From Phlebotomus papatasi (lineage: Eukaryota > Arthropoda > Insecta > Diptera > Psychodidae), in NCBI RefSeq assembly GCF_024763615.1, contig NC_077222.1, positions 73,036,001 through 73,100,000 on the forward strand: a stretch of DNA of 64,000 nucleotides. Reading direction: 5' to 3'. The notes under the pieces are model-generated. The model was not told the origin of the DNA. It worked only from the letters and a program-made list of their open reading frames with translations, and ran no database searches. The position numbers and the translations under genes were made by a program. Positions 31,944 through 43,900 of the stretch are shown one piece after another (within the stretch, counting starts at the first letter, position 1; every line of letters starts with the position of its first letter).

Positions 31944-34900
31944 ATGAGTAATGCGATCCCAAATGGAACGGGTCTAGAACAGCAGGTAACGACATTGAAC
32001 CACATTTTTTTCAACTCGACTTTTCTCCCCCCGTGGCTACTGTGTTATTGGCAAATGTGACGAAATGAAAAAAAATAGGGCATGAAGAATAGATTTTGGT
32101 GCTTCTGGTGCAACTGCATTGCGAAAATGTGGTGAAAAATGCATGGATAAATCGATTGGTGTTTGACGGAATTTGAGAACCAAGATGGCTGCCAATTCAC
32201 ATCAAGCTCTCTCATTGTGTAAAAAGGGCATTGAATTTTCTCTATCTCGTGCTCTTTTGTGCAAACGATTTCATTTCTATCGGTGACCTGCGTTGAGATT
32301 TTCCATGAATTATTCAGCCTCAATGCAACATTGCTCTGATAGGAATATCGATCGGATATGTGCTAAATTTTTCCGTTTTTTTTTCCTTTCTAGCATTTAT
32401 TCTTATGTAATTTATTAAGTAAGAACGAATGCTACAGAGTGGACGCTTTGGGGAATTTCTATTGATCTGTTTCATGCATTTCATGAGTGGGTAATTAAGG
32501 AGTTTTTTTTTAATCAACTCTCTCTCTGTCTCTGTCATCCACCCACAGATTGCTGGTCTGGACTTGAAGGAAAGTCGGGGACCTTCGGGACCGAAGCCTG
32601 ACATCTATGTAATCCCTCATTTAAGAGAAAAGAATTCTAATTCTAATTCTGGTGACTACGAGAGACCTTCTCAACAATACGACCAACGTGATCGATACGA
32701 TAGAGGTGATCGTGACTATCGCGGTGGTCCAGATTCACGAGATTATCGCAACGATTCACGGGATTATAAGAAGTAAGTTGAAACCAATTTGACTACATTT
32801 GCTTAGTATTCTCTTCCGGAACACTGCGCCTTTCCCAGATAGGAGAAAGACAATAGAGAAGATGAAAATTTCACCGAGACACAAATTCAAGTTTAATTCA
32901 TTTTCTGCATTATGTCTTTACGAGAGGTTCACACATCGCGAAATATGAGAATGAGATGTGTCACAGTTGATTTCCATAGAGAAGTGACTCATTCACTAGC
33001 ATGGCGCGCACAATGGTGATCGTACCAAGGGGCCATTCATTGCGAGAAACCTTTGTCAATTGATCTTTTCCCTAGCGAACGGTTGACCTTATTTTTTGTG
33101 AATTTATTCAGTTTTGATCATTGAAATGCTTTCAAAGAGCAGAAGAATTTAAATAATTTCGTTATCAGGCTTGAGTCGTAAACAATATTCTCATTAAAGT
33201 TTTATATAAGTTTCCGGATGTCTATTGAATTTCTTAATAACAAAAATTGCAGGGATTAATCGATTTTTTTTTAGAGTCCCCTGATAAGAAATCAGACAAA
33301 TCAGATGAATAAAAGCCTAAGGACCCAACAAACACTCTGATCCTCGAAAATTTTTAGTTTGTAAAATTTGGCAGTAAAAATTTATCCTAAACTGTCATAA
33401 AATGAGGGTTTGGAATCATCGATCAGGGGTCCATAGACTAATTCTCGAGAATATCATCTAAAATTTGGTAGAAAAGGAATAGATAAAGGAAATTTATTCA
33501 GAGTCCATATAGATCCTAAAGCAATCTTCAAACTAGAGGTATAGCCCGAATTATTTCCGAAGATCTCCAAATCCTAAACAGAAACCAATTTTATTGGTTT
33601 TTCAGAATTTTAAGAAGCATTTTTCTCCTTTATGTCCAATCCTAAATCAAAATTTCCCAAAAATTTTGACAAATGATAAATTCAAAATGTTTAGCCAAAT
33701 GGCTAAGCTTTAAGTCCGAAGCCCGTATAAGTTTTATCTATATATGATTTAACTTCTGTAATTTCTCAATAAAGTAGGTTATTTCCGTTATTTCAAAGGT
33801 TTTGACACTAAACACATTTGACCCTACACTTTTTAAAAAAAAATCACAGAAACTGCATGTATTTTAGAAATTTAAAATTTTTGGGAACCGTCTAAACCTC
33901 TAATCTGAAGACCGTTTTTTTATTTTATTATTTACCGTCTTTACAATGTAGATCAGTCCGGTACTTTGATAAATTCAAACTGCAGGAAAGAGATCTAAAT
34001 AAAAATATTTTGATTAATCTAAAAATAAGGATATTACGCGAGATGTCATTTTTTTATTTAATCACATAAATTTGGTTAGTTAAAAACCTTAAGTCTTTTT
34101 ACATAAAGATTTTTTTTACTATAATACCTCAAGAAAGTTGATCAACAATGATCGTTTTAGTTGGCTCAGTATGAGTATTTAAATCCTTTCTCATCATTAA
34201 AAAGTTATTGTGAAGGTTCTAGATTGTGTGAAATGCAAAAATGATGAAATACTTTTTATGCAAGAACAAACCATGTTTGCATAATGGCTTAATCTTTTCT
34301 GATATTGCATATTCTCACAATTGAAAAACTTCCACAAATTTTATCTGACAAATATGCATGTAAATATATCATGCTCAAAAGTCTTAGCTTAAAATATATG
34401 TAAAAACTTAGTATTAGAATTTAAAAATTAGAATTAGAATTGCTCTTTGAAGCATCATAAGTAATTCAATCTTAAGTGTCTTCTGCTGAGAAATATACTT
34501 CTTAGGATTCTTGAGAAACTCTTGGGAAGTGATTCAAGGTCGTGGGTGTAAATAGTCAAAAGAGAAAACTTTAGAACTAGACCAAGACGACCTCAACATA
34601 TATCTGAGAATACAAGAAAAGACATATGATTCTGTTTTCTAAAAAACTAAAAAGTTATTATTAAAAATGTTTTTGAAAAGGAACGAAACGAGGGCTTCAA
34701 TTCTGAGACCAAGATCAAGATTAATATTTCAAACTGTCAAATATTTCTAAGATCAAGATTTCATATTCTGACACGATGCATTTATGTGGGAGTTTAAATG
34801 TCTTAGCTAAGAATTAAGAATCATATCTCAAGATACGTCACTTTTGAAAACATGTCAATTTTCCTGCAGAATTTGTTGTTATATTGCAACAAAATTTAGA

Positions 34901-37900
34901 AAAAAAAAATAGTATTAAACCGTATTAAATATCTAAAGAGTAACAAACATCAATACAGAAAGTGCAAATAAAAATTTTTGAGCTATGATAGATCTTTAAA
35001 ATGGTCATACTAAGGCGTGATTTGTTTGCAGGTACAATAGACTTTCTCTCAATTGGACATTTGAAGCAAAATGTCATCTGAATTATCGAGATTTGGGCGT
35101 CAAAGTCATTGTGAATTCCACAATAAGCGCTTAATTATAAAGAATCACGCACGATAAAATAGGAAGAACTACAGCGAATTTGAGCAAATTAGCTTCAAAA
35201 TCAAACGTGAAAATTGCCAATAAAATTTTTCATCTAATTGAGAAAGAGTCCAATTGAGTGAGTCTACTACTCTAAAGGCCTCTACACACTAGAGAAATAT
35301 ATGTCCATATCTGACAGTTTTTCCTACACTTAAGCAATTTGCTTCAATATACAGTAGACTCTCGCTCAATCGGCTCTTTTTCAATCGGGCGACAAATTTT
35401 GTTGACAATTTTCACGTTTAATTATGAAGCTAATTCGCTCAAATTCGCTGTAGTTCTTACTATTTTATCGTGATTCTTTATAATTGAGCGCTTTTTGTGG
35501 AATTTACAAAGGTTTTGATGCTCAATTCTATCGCTAAACCGGATGGCATTTTCAAATATTTCAAAAAAACAAGAAACTACGTCTTGAAATCTTGGTTCTA
35601 CAATTTTAAATATTCAAATTTACACGATTTGTGTCTTCAATTTCATAATTTGAAGACATTTAACATCTTGCTCTTGATTTTTTGTTCTCACGATACCAAA
35701 ATTTTAAAATTTTCAATTTTCTTGATCTTGGTCTCAGAATTGAGGCTAAATTTATGGATTTGACCTGTTGAACACACCTGCTGAGCTGGACACTTTTTAT
35801 TTATTCGTATTATTATTCTATTTTCATGATGAATTTAACGTTACAAATAATTAATTAAAATGCTTATAGATGAATAAAATCGCAAAAAGAAATCTCAGAT
35901 ATTTTTGATGAGTTCAGTGAAATTTTTTGGAACAAAAATTTAGGTCGGTATGATCACGAAATTAGACAGACATGGCATTTGTAGTTTGGATGATTGACCC
36001 CTCAGTTTCTACATTGCAATATTGTTAAGTGAAGAATGGTTTTTAGAGAGTAAATCATTATAATGGAATGAAATGTGGATGTAATACGGGATGTTTTTCT
36101 ACCTTGTTTTGTGTTTTTGGCATCTAGTTCATCTGGAGGTGGAAATCGTCGAATTGGCACTAGTCGTGGTGGCGATCGAGACAGGGATTTTGGGAATTTC
36201 AAGCGTCGCAACGACTATCAGCCGCAGGATAGCTATCAGAACGGCGGTCCAAATAAGTTCTATGAACGCCGTGGCGATGATTGGGGCCGTGGTGGACGCG
36301 GTGGAGGAGGTGCACCACGTGGTGGGGGTGAGCCAATGCGGGGGAACAACCGTTGGCCAGATGCACCAGTGCGCGAGGGTCCAGGTGGAGGAGGAGGACA
36401 AGGATACGGTGGAAAGTGGCGCGGAGGCGACAATGGACGCTCCGGCCATGATGTTGATTGCACCATTCCCCTGCCAAAGGATGAACAACTTGAGCAAGAG
36501 TTGTTCGGCACGGCAAACACCGGTATTAATTTTAACAAATACGAAGACATACCCGTGGAGGCGACGGGAAGCCATGTGCCACCACATATCACAAGCTTCG
36601 ATGACATCAAGCTGACAGAGATCATACAGAATAATATAAATTTGGCACGCTATGACAAACCGACACCGGTGCAGAAACATGCCATTCCGATTATATTGGA
36701 TGGACGTGATTTGATGGCTTGTGCCCAAACGGGTAAGTTTATATTTTACAATATATATATATTTTTTTTAAAAGAATAATTGGATGAAGAGCAAAACAAT
36801 GATCTAGATAATTGTGTGAGATGCAAAAATGATGACATACTTTTTATGCAAGAACAAACCATGTTTGCATAATGGCTTAATCTTTTCTGATATTGCATAT
36901 TCTTACAATGGGAAGATTCCCACAAAAGATACTATATATATATATATATATGTGAAAATAATTACTCTGCTCCAAATTGCCCCATTACCATCGTTTATTG
37001 TTTCAGATATTTCAAGATCGTAAAGTTCATCTTAATGGACTTTGCTGATCGTTTAAAGAAAAAAAAGAGTTCAGGGGGAAGTGCTCTTATCTCTTATAGT
37101 TAAAGTATTGCTATTTTATATCTCTTTGAAGAATATTTTCCAAATATAATTTAAGCATAGAGTTGATTTTATTTAAATTTCTTTGAATATAAATCATTTT
37201 AGGAAATTGTAAAGTCCAAAAATTTCAGGGTCTGCAAAAACTAATTATTGCAATGTGTAATGTGTACCAATAACAGCTTAATGGTTTCTTCACAATACAC
37301 ACTCAGCCAAAGCAGAAAACATTTGAAGTGAAAGTGTAAAGGAACTTGGAGAAAGTTTACTCTAAACCCTCAATTGGTTTTTCGACCATTTCTTATCCAT
37401 GGAGCACAAAAATTTCGCAAAAATTAATACATTAAAAAAAATATTATTATTTTTCCTAAATGAGTAATCAAAAGGCTTTCACTTGAGGGAAAGGCTATAT
37501 AAAATTATATCTATCTAGCTTAGCTTTTTTTACAAAAGGAATTTGTTAATCTTTATTGCAATGGAAGGATAATTCAACAGTGTATATAATTATTTTTGAA
37601 CAAAACAAAAAAAAATCAAATTTAATCACTTAAAAATTCCTTTCTTTGTTCAGAAAAAAGTCATGCGTATATTATTGCAATAACTCACGATTTTTTTTGC
37701 TGAACAATGAGAGACATAAAAAATGAGACAATTTTTAAAGTTTCAAAAAATAAAAATGTTAATTTTCGCATTAACCGTCATTATGGGTAATAATAAGTTT
37801 ATTATTCTCTTTTATTTCGAGCTATTTGTACCTACATTACTATAAAAAGAAATTTCACAAAACATTTCGAAATTTTTGCTGAGTTTACTAATTAAACATT

Positions 37901-40900
37901 ATTTTATACCGATTATAATACGCAGATATTTGTAATCAGTAGCATTCTGAAGTGCTTCTACATTACCGACTTTTCTTTATTTTATTTATTATTTTATTTA
38001 ATTTATTATTTATTATTTATTTATTAAAGAAACCATACAATAGACTTATAATGCCGAGCGCACAATAACTTTTGTTTAGTAAACATGTTTTTTTACATTT
38101 CAATGAGAGTGAGTGAGATCTAGATCTAGTCATCTCGCTCATTCTCATGGGAAACTTTGAAAACATGTTTACAAACAAAAGTTATTGTGCGCTGGTCATA
38201 AGTCCCTCACGTACAGTTACAAACAAGAACAAAAAGAGAAAAAAAAGAAAGAAAAGTTACAACAAGATTAGAAGAGAAAAAAAAATCTTAGACTCAGTCC
38301 TCACCGAGTTCTAAGACCACCAAACAGTCATGACAGGAACCAACACAAAGAAAACTCGATTAGGGTAAATTAAGCTAATTCAAAACCTGCTCCAAATGGA
38401 ATTTTTTCGCTACTCCAAATGGAAACGTCATTGTTTTCATGATAATTACAGTACTAAATTATTATATTTATATATTTTCTTTACCTCAGTTTCATTATTT
38501 AGCTAATTTTGCTCCAAATAAAGCGAAAATCAATTCAAATTCACAAATTTTAATTTGGTAATCTCACAGAAAAATTAAAAGTGTACCTTTTCGCCATCGT
38601 ATTTTTCATCGATTGACCATTTTAACGGTACGTGAAGTTTTCAAGTGAAATAATTACCTATTTCGTGAACAAAAATGGTTTTTCTGAAGTGTCTGCAAAT
38701 GCTTCAATAGGAAACCCCGGAAATATGATTTTTTTTGGAGAGATTTTCTTATTTTTTTTAGATGGGAAATAAGAAAAAACAGGAATAAGAACAAATCTTG
38801 CACTCAAGAGCAACTCAGCAAGGTTTTGGAAGCATTTCGTCGCGGTTTCACTTGCACTGTTTGTCTCCAATTAGAAACTTTCCCTTGTCTCCATTTGGAT
38901 TAATTTGTTTCCAATAGAAGAATTTTGCATTTGTGCATTTTTCTTCTATTTAAGAAGTTTTCAAATTATATCTAAAGAATTTTTACTAAACAGTAAGATT
39001 CTAGAAGAGTCAAGAAGGAAATTTATGTAATTCTCTCCAGAAAAAATATGAACTTAATGTGTTGAATTTTCTGGCAAAGTTAAAGCGTCAGGAAATGGTT
39101 TTGAATTAGGACATTTACCCTACATAGAAACACAGGAAAACAGCCATGTACCAAAAAGAAATGTTAAAATGAAAGAGTTCTCCTTTTCATTTTTCATTGG
39201 AATAACACCATAAGGTTTTATCAAGAGTCATAGAGGAACGAAAAAAGCATAGCCTCTATGCACGAGATACTGTGGAAATGGGCTTGAAAATGTATCTGAA
39301 CAAAGGAATATCCATGTTTTTATTTTTTAAGGAGCACTTTAGAAAAAAATGATTATAAACTTCTTTTCAAAGTTCAAACAATGCTCTTAAAAAGGAAGTA
39401 ATGAAAAAAAACAGAAATTATGCTTCAAACTCAACCTTGGTGCTTACACTCATTTTGTTTCGAATTTGGCACAATTCTTCTAATAAATCAATTAAATGGT
39501 GATCCTAAAACACTTTAAATGCAAAATATATCACTATCAAATCAGTCCTTTATGCCTCCAGTACACCTTTTAGACCGGTAAAATTTCATGAAATCAAAAT
39601 TCGCGTTCTTTTCTTTCTCAATTCAATGGGTCAAGCGATAGAGCACTCGCTCTATGATGTAAGTGTCCCGGGTTCGAATCCCCTTTAGGCCACCAGGAAT
39701 TTTCTGACGTTAAAAGTGTTCGGTTTGCATCCAGTGAGCTTCACTGCACTTGATTCCACGGGCAGGTCTAATTCCTATATGCAATGTTGTGTCAGGATTA
39801 TTATTATCATTATTATTATTCTTTCTCAAAAAATTTGCATAAGTCTATCCTATTCTTGCGACTCCAAATTAGACTGAACCGACTGAACTAAATTTAATTT
39901 GGTGTGATGTTCAAAAGAAGAAGAAGAGTGCAGAAGACTAGGATAGACGTATGCTAAACTTTTAAGAAAAAAAGGGATGTGAATTTGAATTTTATGAAAT
40001 TTTCCTGATCTAAAGGTGTGCCGGGGCCATTACATTCCTTTAATGATAGAATAGGGGCATAGGGCAGTTCCACGCACTTGAAATTTTTTTTTAAAGCTCA
40101 TTTGTTACTAAGTCGCCACTACATTCACACTAAGTCCGGCTAATTTCTCTTGGATAATCGCTATCTAATAATTTACAGAAAATTACCCATATTATTAATT
40201 TATTATGCCAAAACTTTATTTTTTGAAATTCTTACATGCGTGAAAGTACCCCACCATCCTTTAGTACTAAAAATGCTGCTAATTTTGTAATTGTTTAAAA
40301 TTATTTAGTGAAAAAAGCCATTTAAAAAAAGTGCTGGGAAGTCGGTCACTATCAAAAATGATTAATTTACCCTAATAACAAATTAAAGGAATGTAATAAT
40401 ACCGGTTTATTGTATCCAGTTCAAACCATTTGAGATTTATACACACTATATTCAAAGTTCTTGTAATCTAATTTATTTATAGTAAATCAATTAAGAGTTT
40501 TCCGAAGTAAAAAATCTGATGGTCGTTTTTAATTAGTTCTTTTGCAGACCCTAAGGCCGGCTTCAGACCTAAGGTTACCTCAGTTTCCGATGGTCTAGAA
40601 ATTCAAAATAGCAACCAATTTTATTGGTTTTGTTTTTAAATTTAAAGGATCACTTGCCCATGTTGTCCAATCTTAAGTGATAATTTTCCAAAAACTCTTG
40701 ATTGATAAGAAATTAGAGAAGCTAAGCCATAGGTCTGAAGCCCGTATAAGTCAGTATCTCACAGTTTAATCCTCTATATTTCTCTACGGATAGAGTGTTA
40801 GAGTATCAAATCAGAACAATGTCGAACAAAAGGAAAATCTTTCAAAAATGCTTCGAGATCATTAAAAAAACAGAATTATTACTTCATTGAGAGAAATCCG

Positions 40901-43900
40901 AAAAAGTTAAAATAACATTCCGGAAATGTTAATTTTACCCTGTATTATTGATCCGAAATCGGTGTAAATATTATGCTTTTTAGATATATTAGAGGTTAAA
41001 GTTACTCTTTTTCATGTTAATTTTACACTTAAAAAGGTGTAAAATTAACATTAAAAAATGTTGATATATATTTACACCTAAAAAGTGTTAAAGTTATGAG
41101 GAAAAAAAGTTAATTGCACCCCCTTTTTTCTCAGTGTTCATAAAAGTGATGATTGAAATAAGTTTCAATAACTTACGAAAATGCGATTTAAGCGATAAGT
41201 GCTATGAGTTTTGCATTCTTGGCATGGTTGGATATATGTAGGGCATGAGATGACCTTACCATTGAGCTCATTGTGAAGATGATCAGTTTATAAACACCTG
41301 AAATAATGACCATTGGATCACTTTTGTTTGACCCCTCAACTGTTGATTTTCGAGTTTAATTATTAATAATTGAGGGTTGAAGAAACAATTTTCTTGCAGC
41401 AGCAATGATGGTAGTGAAAATAATTGGAACAGAGTATAGAGTAATGTTTTTTTTTGTTGTTGTCATAAAGCGCACAATCTAGATAAATTTTACTATGCAC
41501 TTTCTAATGCGCGTACTTCATCCCATGCAATTAAATAGGTTCGGGCAAGACGGCGGCATTTCTGGTGCCGATCCTAAATCAAATGTATGAACGTGGATTG
41601 GGAACTCCGCCAAGTGGTGGCAATCGTACGTACTATAGACGCAAGCACTATCCATTGGGTCTTGTTTTGGCCCCAACACGTGAGCTGGCAACTCAGATCT
41701 TTGAAGAGGCCAAAAAATTCTCATATCGTGCGCGTATGCGTCCAGCTGTCCTCTATGGGGGCAACAATACCAGTGAACAGATGCAGGAACTAGACCGTGG
41801 ATGTCATTTGATTGTGGCAACACCAGGTCGATTGGAAGATATGATAACGCGTGGTAAGGTTGGATTGGACAATATCCGATTCCTTGTCCTCGATGAGGCT
41901 GATCGTATGCTCGATATGGGCTTTGAGCCACAGATCCGTCGTATTGTGGAACAGAGCAATATGCCACCGACTGGTGAGCGTCAGACATTGATGTTCTCAG
42001 CCACATTTCCCAAGGCTATTCAGGAATTGGCCAGTGATTTTCTCCATAATTATATTTTTCTGGCTGTGGGACGTGTTGGATCAACATCTGAGAATATTAC
42101 ACAGTCAATTCTGTGGGTGAATGAATCTGATAAGAGATCATATCTCCTGGATTTGCTCAGTTCATTCAAAGATGGCCCTGAATGGTCAAAGGATAGTTTG
42201 ACGTTGATATTTGTGGAGACGAAAAAAGGTGCTGATGCCCTTGAAGATTTTCTCCATAGATACGATCATCCTGTAACGAGTATTCATGGTGATCGTACAC
42301 AGCGTGAACGTGAAGATGCCCTCAGGTATTTCCGTTCTGGAACATGTCCCGTTCTTGTGGCAACAGCTGTGGCGGCACGTGGTCTGGACATTCCGCACGT
42401 AAAGCATGTCATTAACTTTGATTTGCCATCCGATGTGGAGGAATATGTGCACCGTATTGGACGTACGGGTCGTATGGGAAATTTGGGTGTTGCCACTAGT
42501 TTCTTCAATGACAAAAATCGCAATATTTGTGCTGATTTGGTGGAGTTACTGGTGGAAACCAAGCAGGATGTTCCTGATTTCCTCGAGGAGATTATCTCAC
42601 AGGAGCGTTCTGGAGGACGTCGCGGAGGTGGAGGTGGTGGTGGTGGCGGTCGTTCGCGCTATGGAGGAAATTCCTTCACATCGCGCGATTTCCGCACACA
42701 ATCTGGCGGTGGCAATCGTGGATCGTCCAATAGAAACACTGGAGGCTCTCGTGGAGGTCCAGGAGGTGGATATGGTGAGTCAAATATATTTTTTTTCTAT
42801 TGCAAAATCATTTTTTCTCAAAATGTAATTTGCCCGTTCCTGATCACGAATATAGGTATGGATGATTACAAAACTTTCCAACCCCTCCTTGGAGCTTATT
42901 AACTCTGAAACATACAGATAGGGGAATATATGTATAGTTCGCACACAGTGAACCTTCAAAAAATGCGAATTTTCTCTTTGTTTGAAAGGAGCAAATTTAC
43001 CATTTCTCATCTTGTCTCATGAGGTTAATAATTATCTATCTTATGGCTAAGAAATGACGAACTAGCTCTTTGCTAATAGATAGAAAATTCGCATCGTTTG
43101 AAGGTTCCCCTATCAACTTTCGGTGTTCGGCAAAGGTTTATATCGGGTGAAAATTGCACCTTGGTGCATTGACGCCCCACCTTTCCTTACACAATTTTGA
43201 TGGTCCCCTTTTTTTGTTGTTTAAGTTGTTCAGCCCGTTCAGCCCCATGGCAATGATCGAGCTCAAATTTTAGTATGTTATAGCTAGTGTCCCGGGTTCG
43301 AATCCCCTGTAGGTCATCAGGAATTTTTCTGGCGTTAAAAGTGATCGGATTGCATCCAGTGAGCTTCACTGCACTTGATTCCACGAGCATGGGACTGACA
43401 ATCTCATCCCGTACAAGAAAAACTAATAATGCATGTCTACTAGTTTCCTTGCGGGAAGGCCTTGTTCCTTCATGAAATGATTCTAGCTCCGATCCTAATT
43501 GTAAAAATTCGATCAATGAGAGCATTTTAGAAAGATCTTATAAAATGTCACATCCCTTTCTAACATTGAAATCGATTTTCTAAGTTCAATAACTCAAAAA
43601 TTCCATTGTCCATCGGGCTAAATTTTTAGTATATTGTAGCCGCCTATTACACATATCAAACAAAAAAAACTTAAGTCGCTCGATAACCCCTGACCCGAGC
43701 TATAAGGGGTCAAAGTTCAAAAATTGACCGGACTCTATCTTCGGTTCTACAATAACTAACATTTTGAGCTAAATTTTCGGTTTTTGGTTTCGTCTTGATG
43801 AGCACTTTCAGATGGAAGTTCAAAAAGTCACCACAGGTGGCGCTGCAATAGCGTCAAAATTCAAACTATTTTTTCTCAAAAACGCAATTGTGCAAGTTGA

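Larger units (their letters stand above)
34693..35746. mobile_element. TTGATCTTGGTCTCAGAATTGAGG element, copy 1, with insertions
   Basis: The ends GGCTTCAATTCTGAGACC and CTTGGTCTCAGAATTGAGGC match the copy at 62071-62822. It is interrupted by CAGTAGACTCTC sequences at 35034-35269 and 35352-35547. The undisturbed site (TTTTGCAGGTATTCTC) is visible near 62412. Confidence 0.72.
32773..36127 (+). other. belle intron 2 (3.36 kb)
   Basis: No exon is seen. It contains repeats at 33305-33440, 33532-33731 and 34223-34320, and the composite element 34693-35746. The first 500 bp look unique. Confidence 0.65.
36733..41538 (+). other. belle intron 3 (4.8 kb)
   Basis: Contains the 98 bp repeat (36811-36908), an AT microsatellite near 36932-36951, the hairpin family copy (37953-38358) with a MITE inside, the element 38363-39120, a SINE (39625-39825), and MITEs at 40559-40750 and 40885-41136. 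No exon is seen. Confidence 0.65.

Noticed and set aside
36129..36728. Long open frames on the minus strand and in other plus frames over belle exon 3
   Set aside because: They are shadows of the Gly/Arg-rich coding sequence; the frame with the Q-motif and correct splice phases is the real one.
39631..39700. A functional tRNA gene
   Set aside because: A and B boxes are present, but the acceptor stem does not pair and the sequence continues into a SINE body with copies elsewhere.
41518..42006. 162-codon minus-strand frame
   Set aside because: Antisense to the belle helicase core, with no conserved domain.
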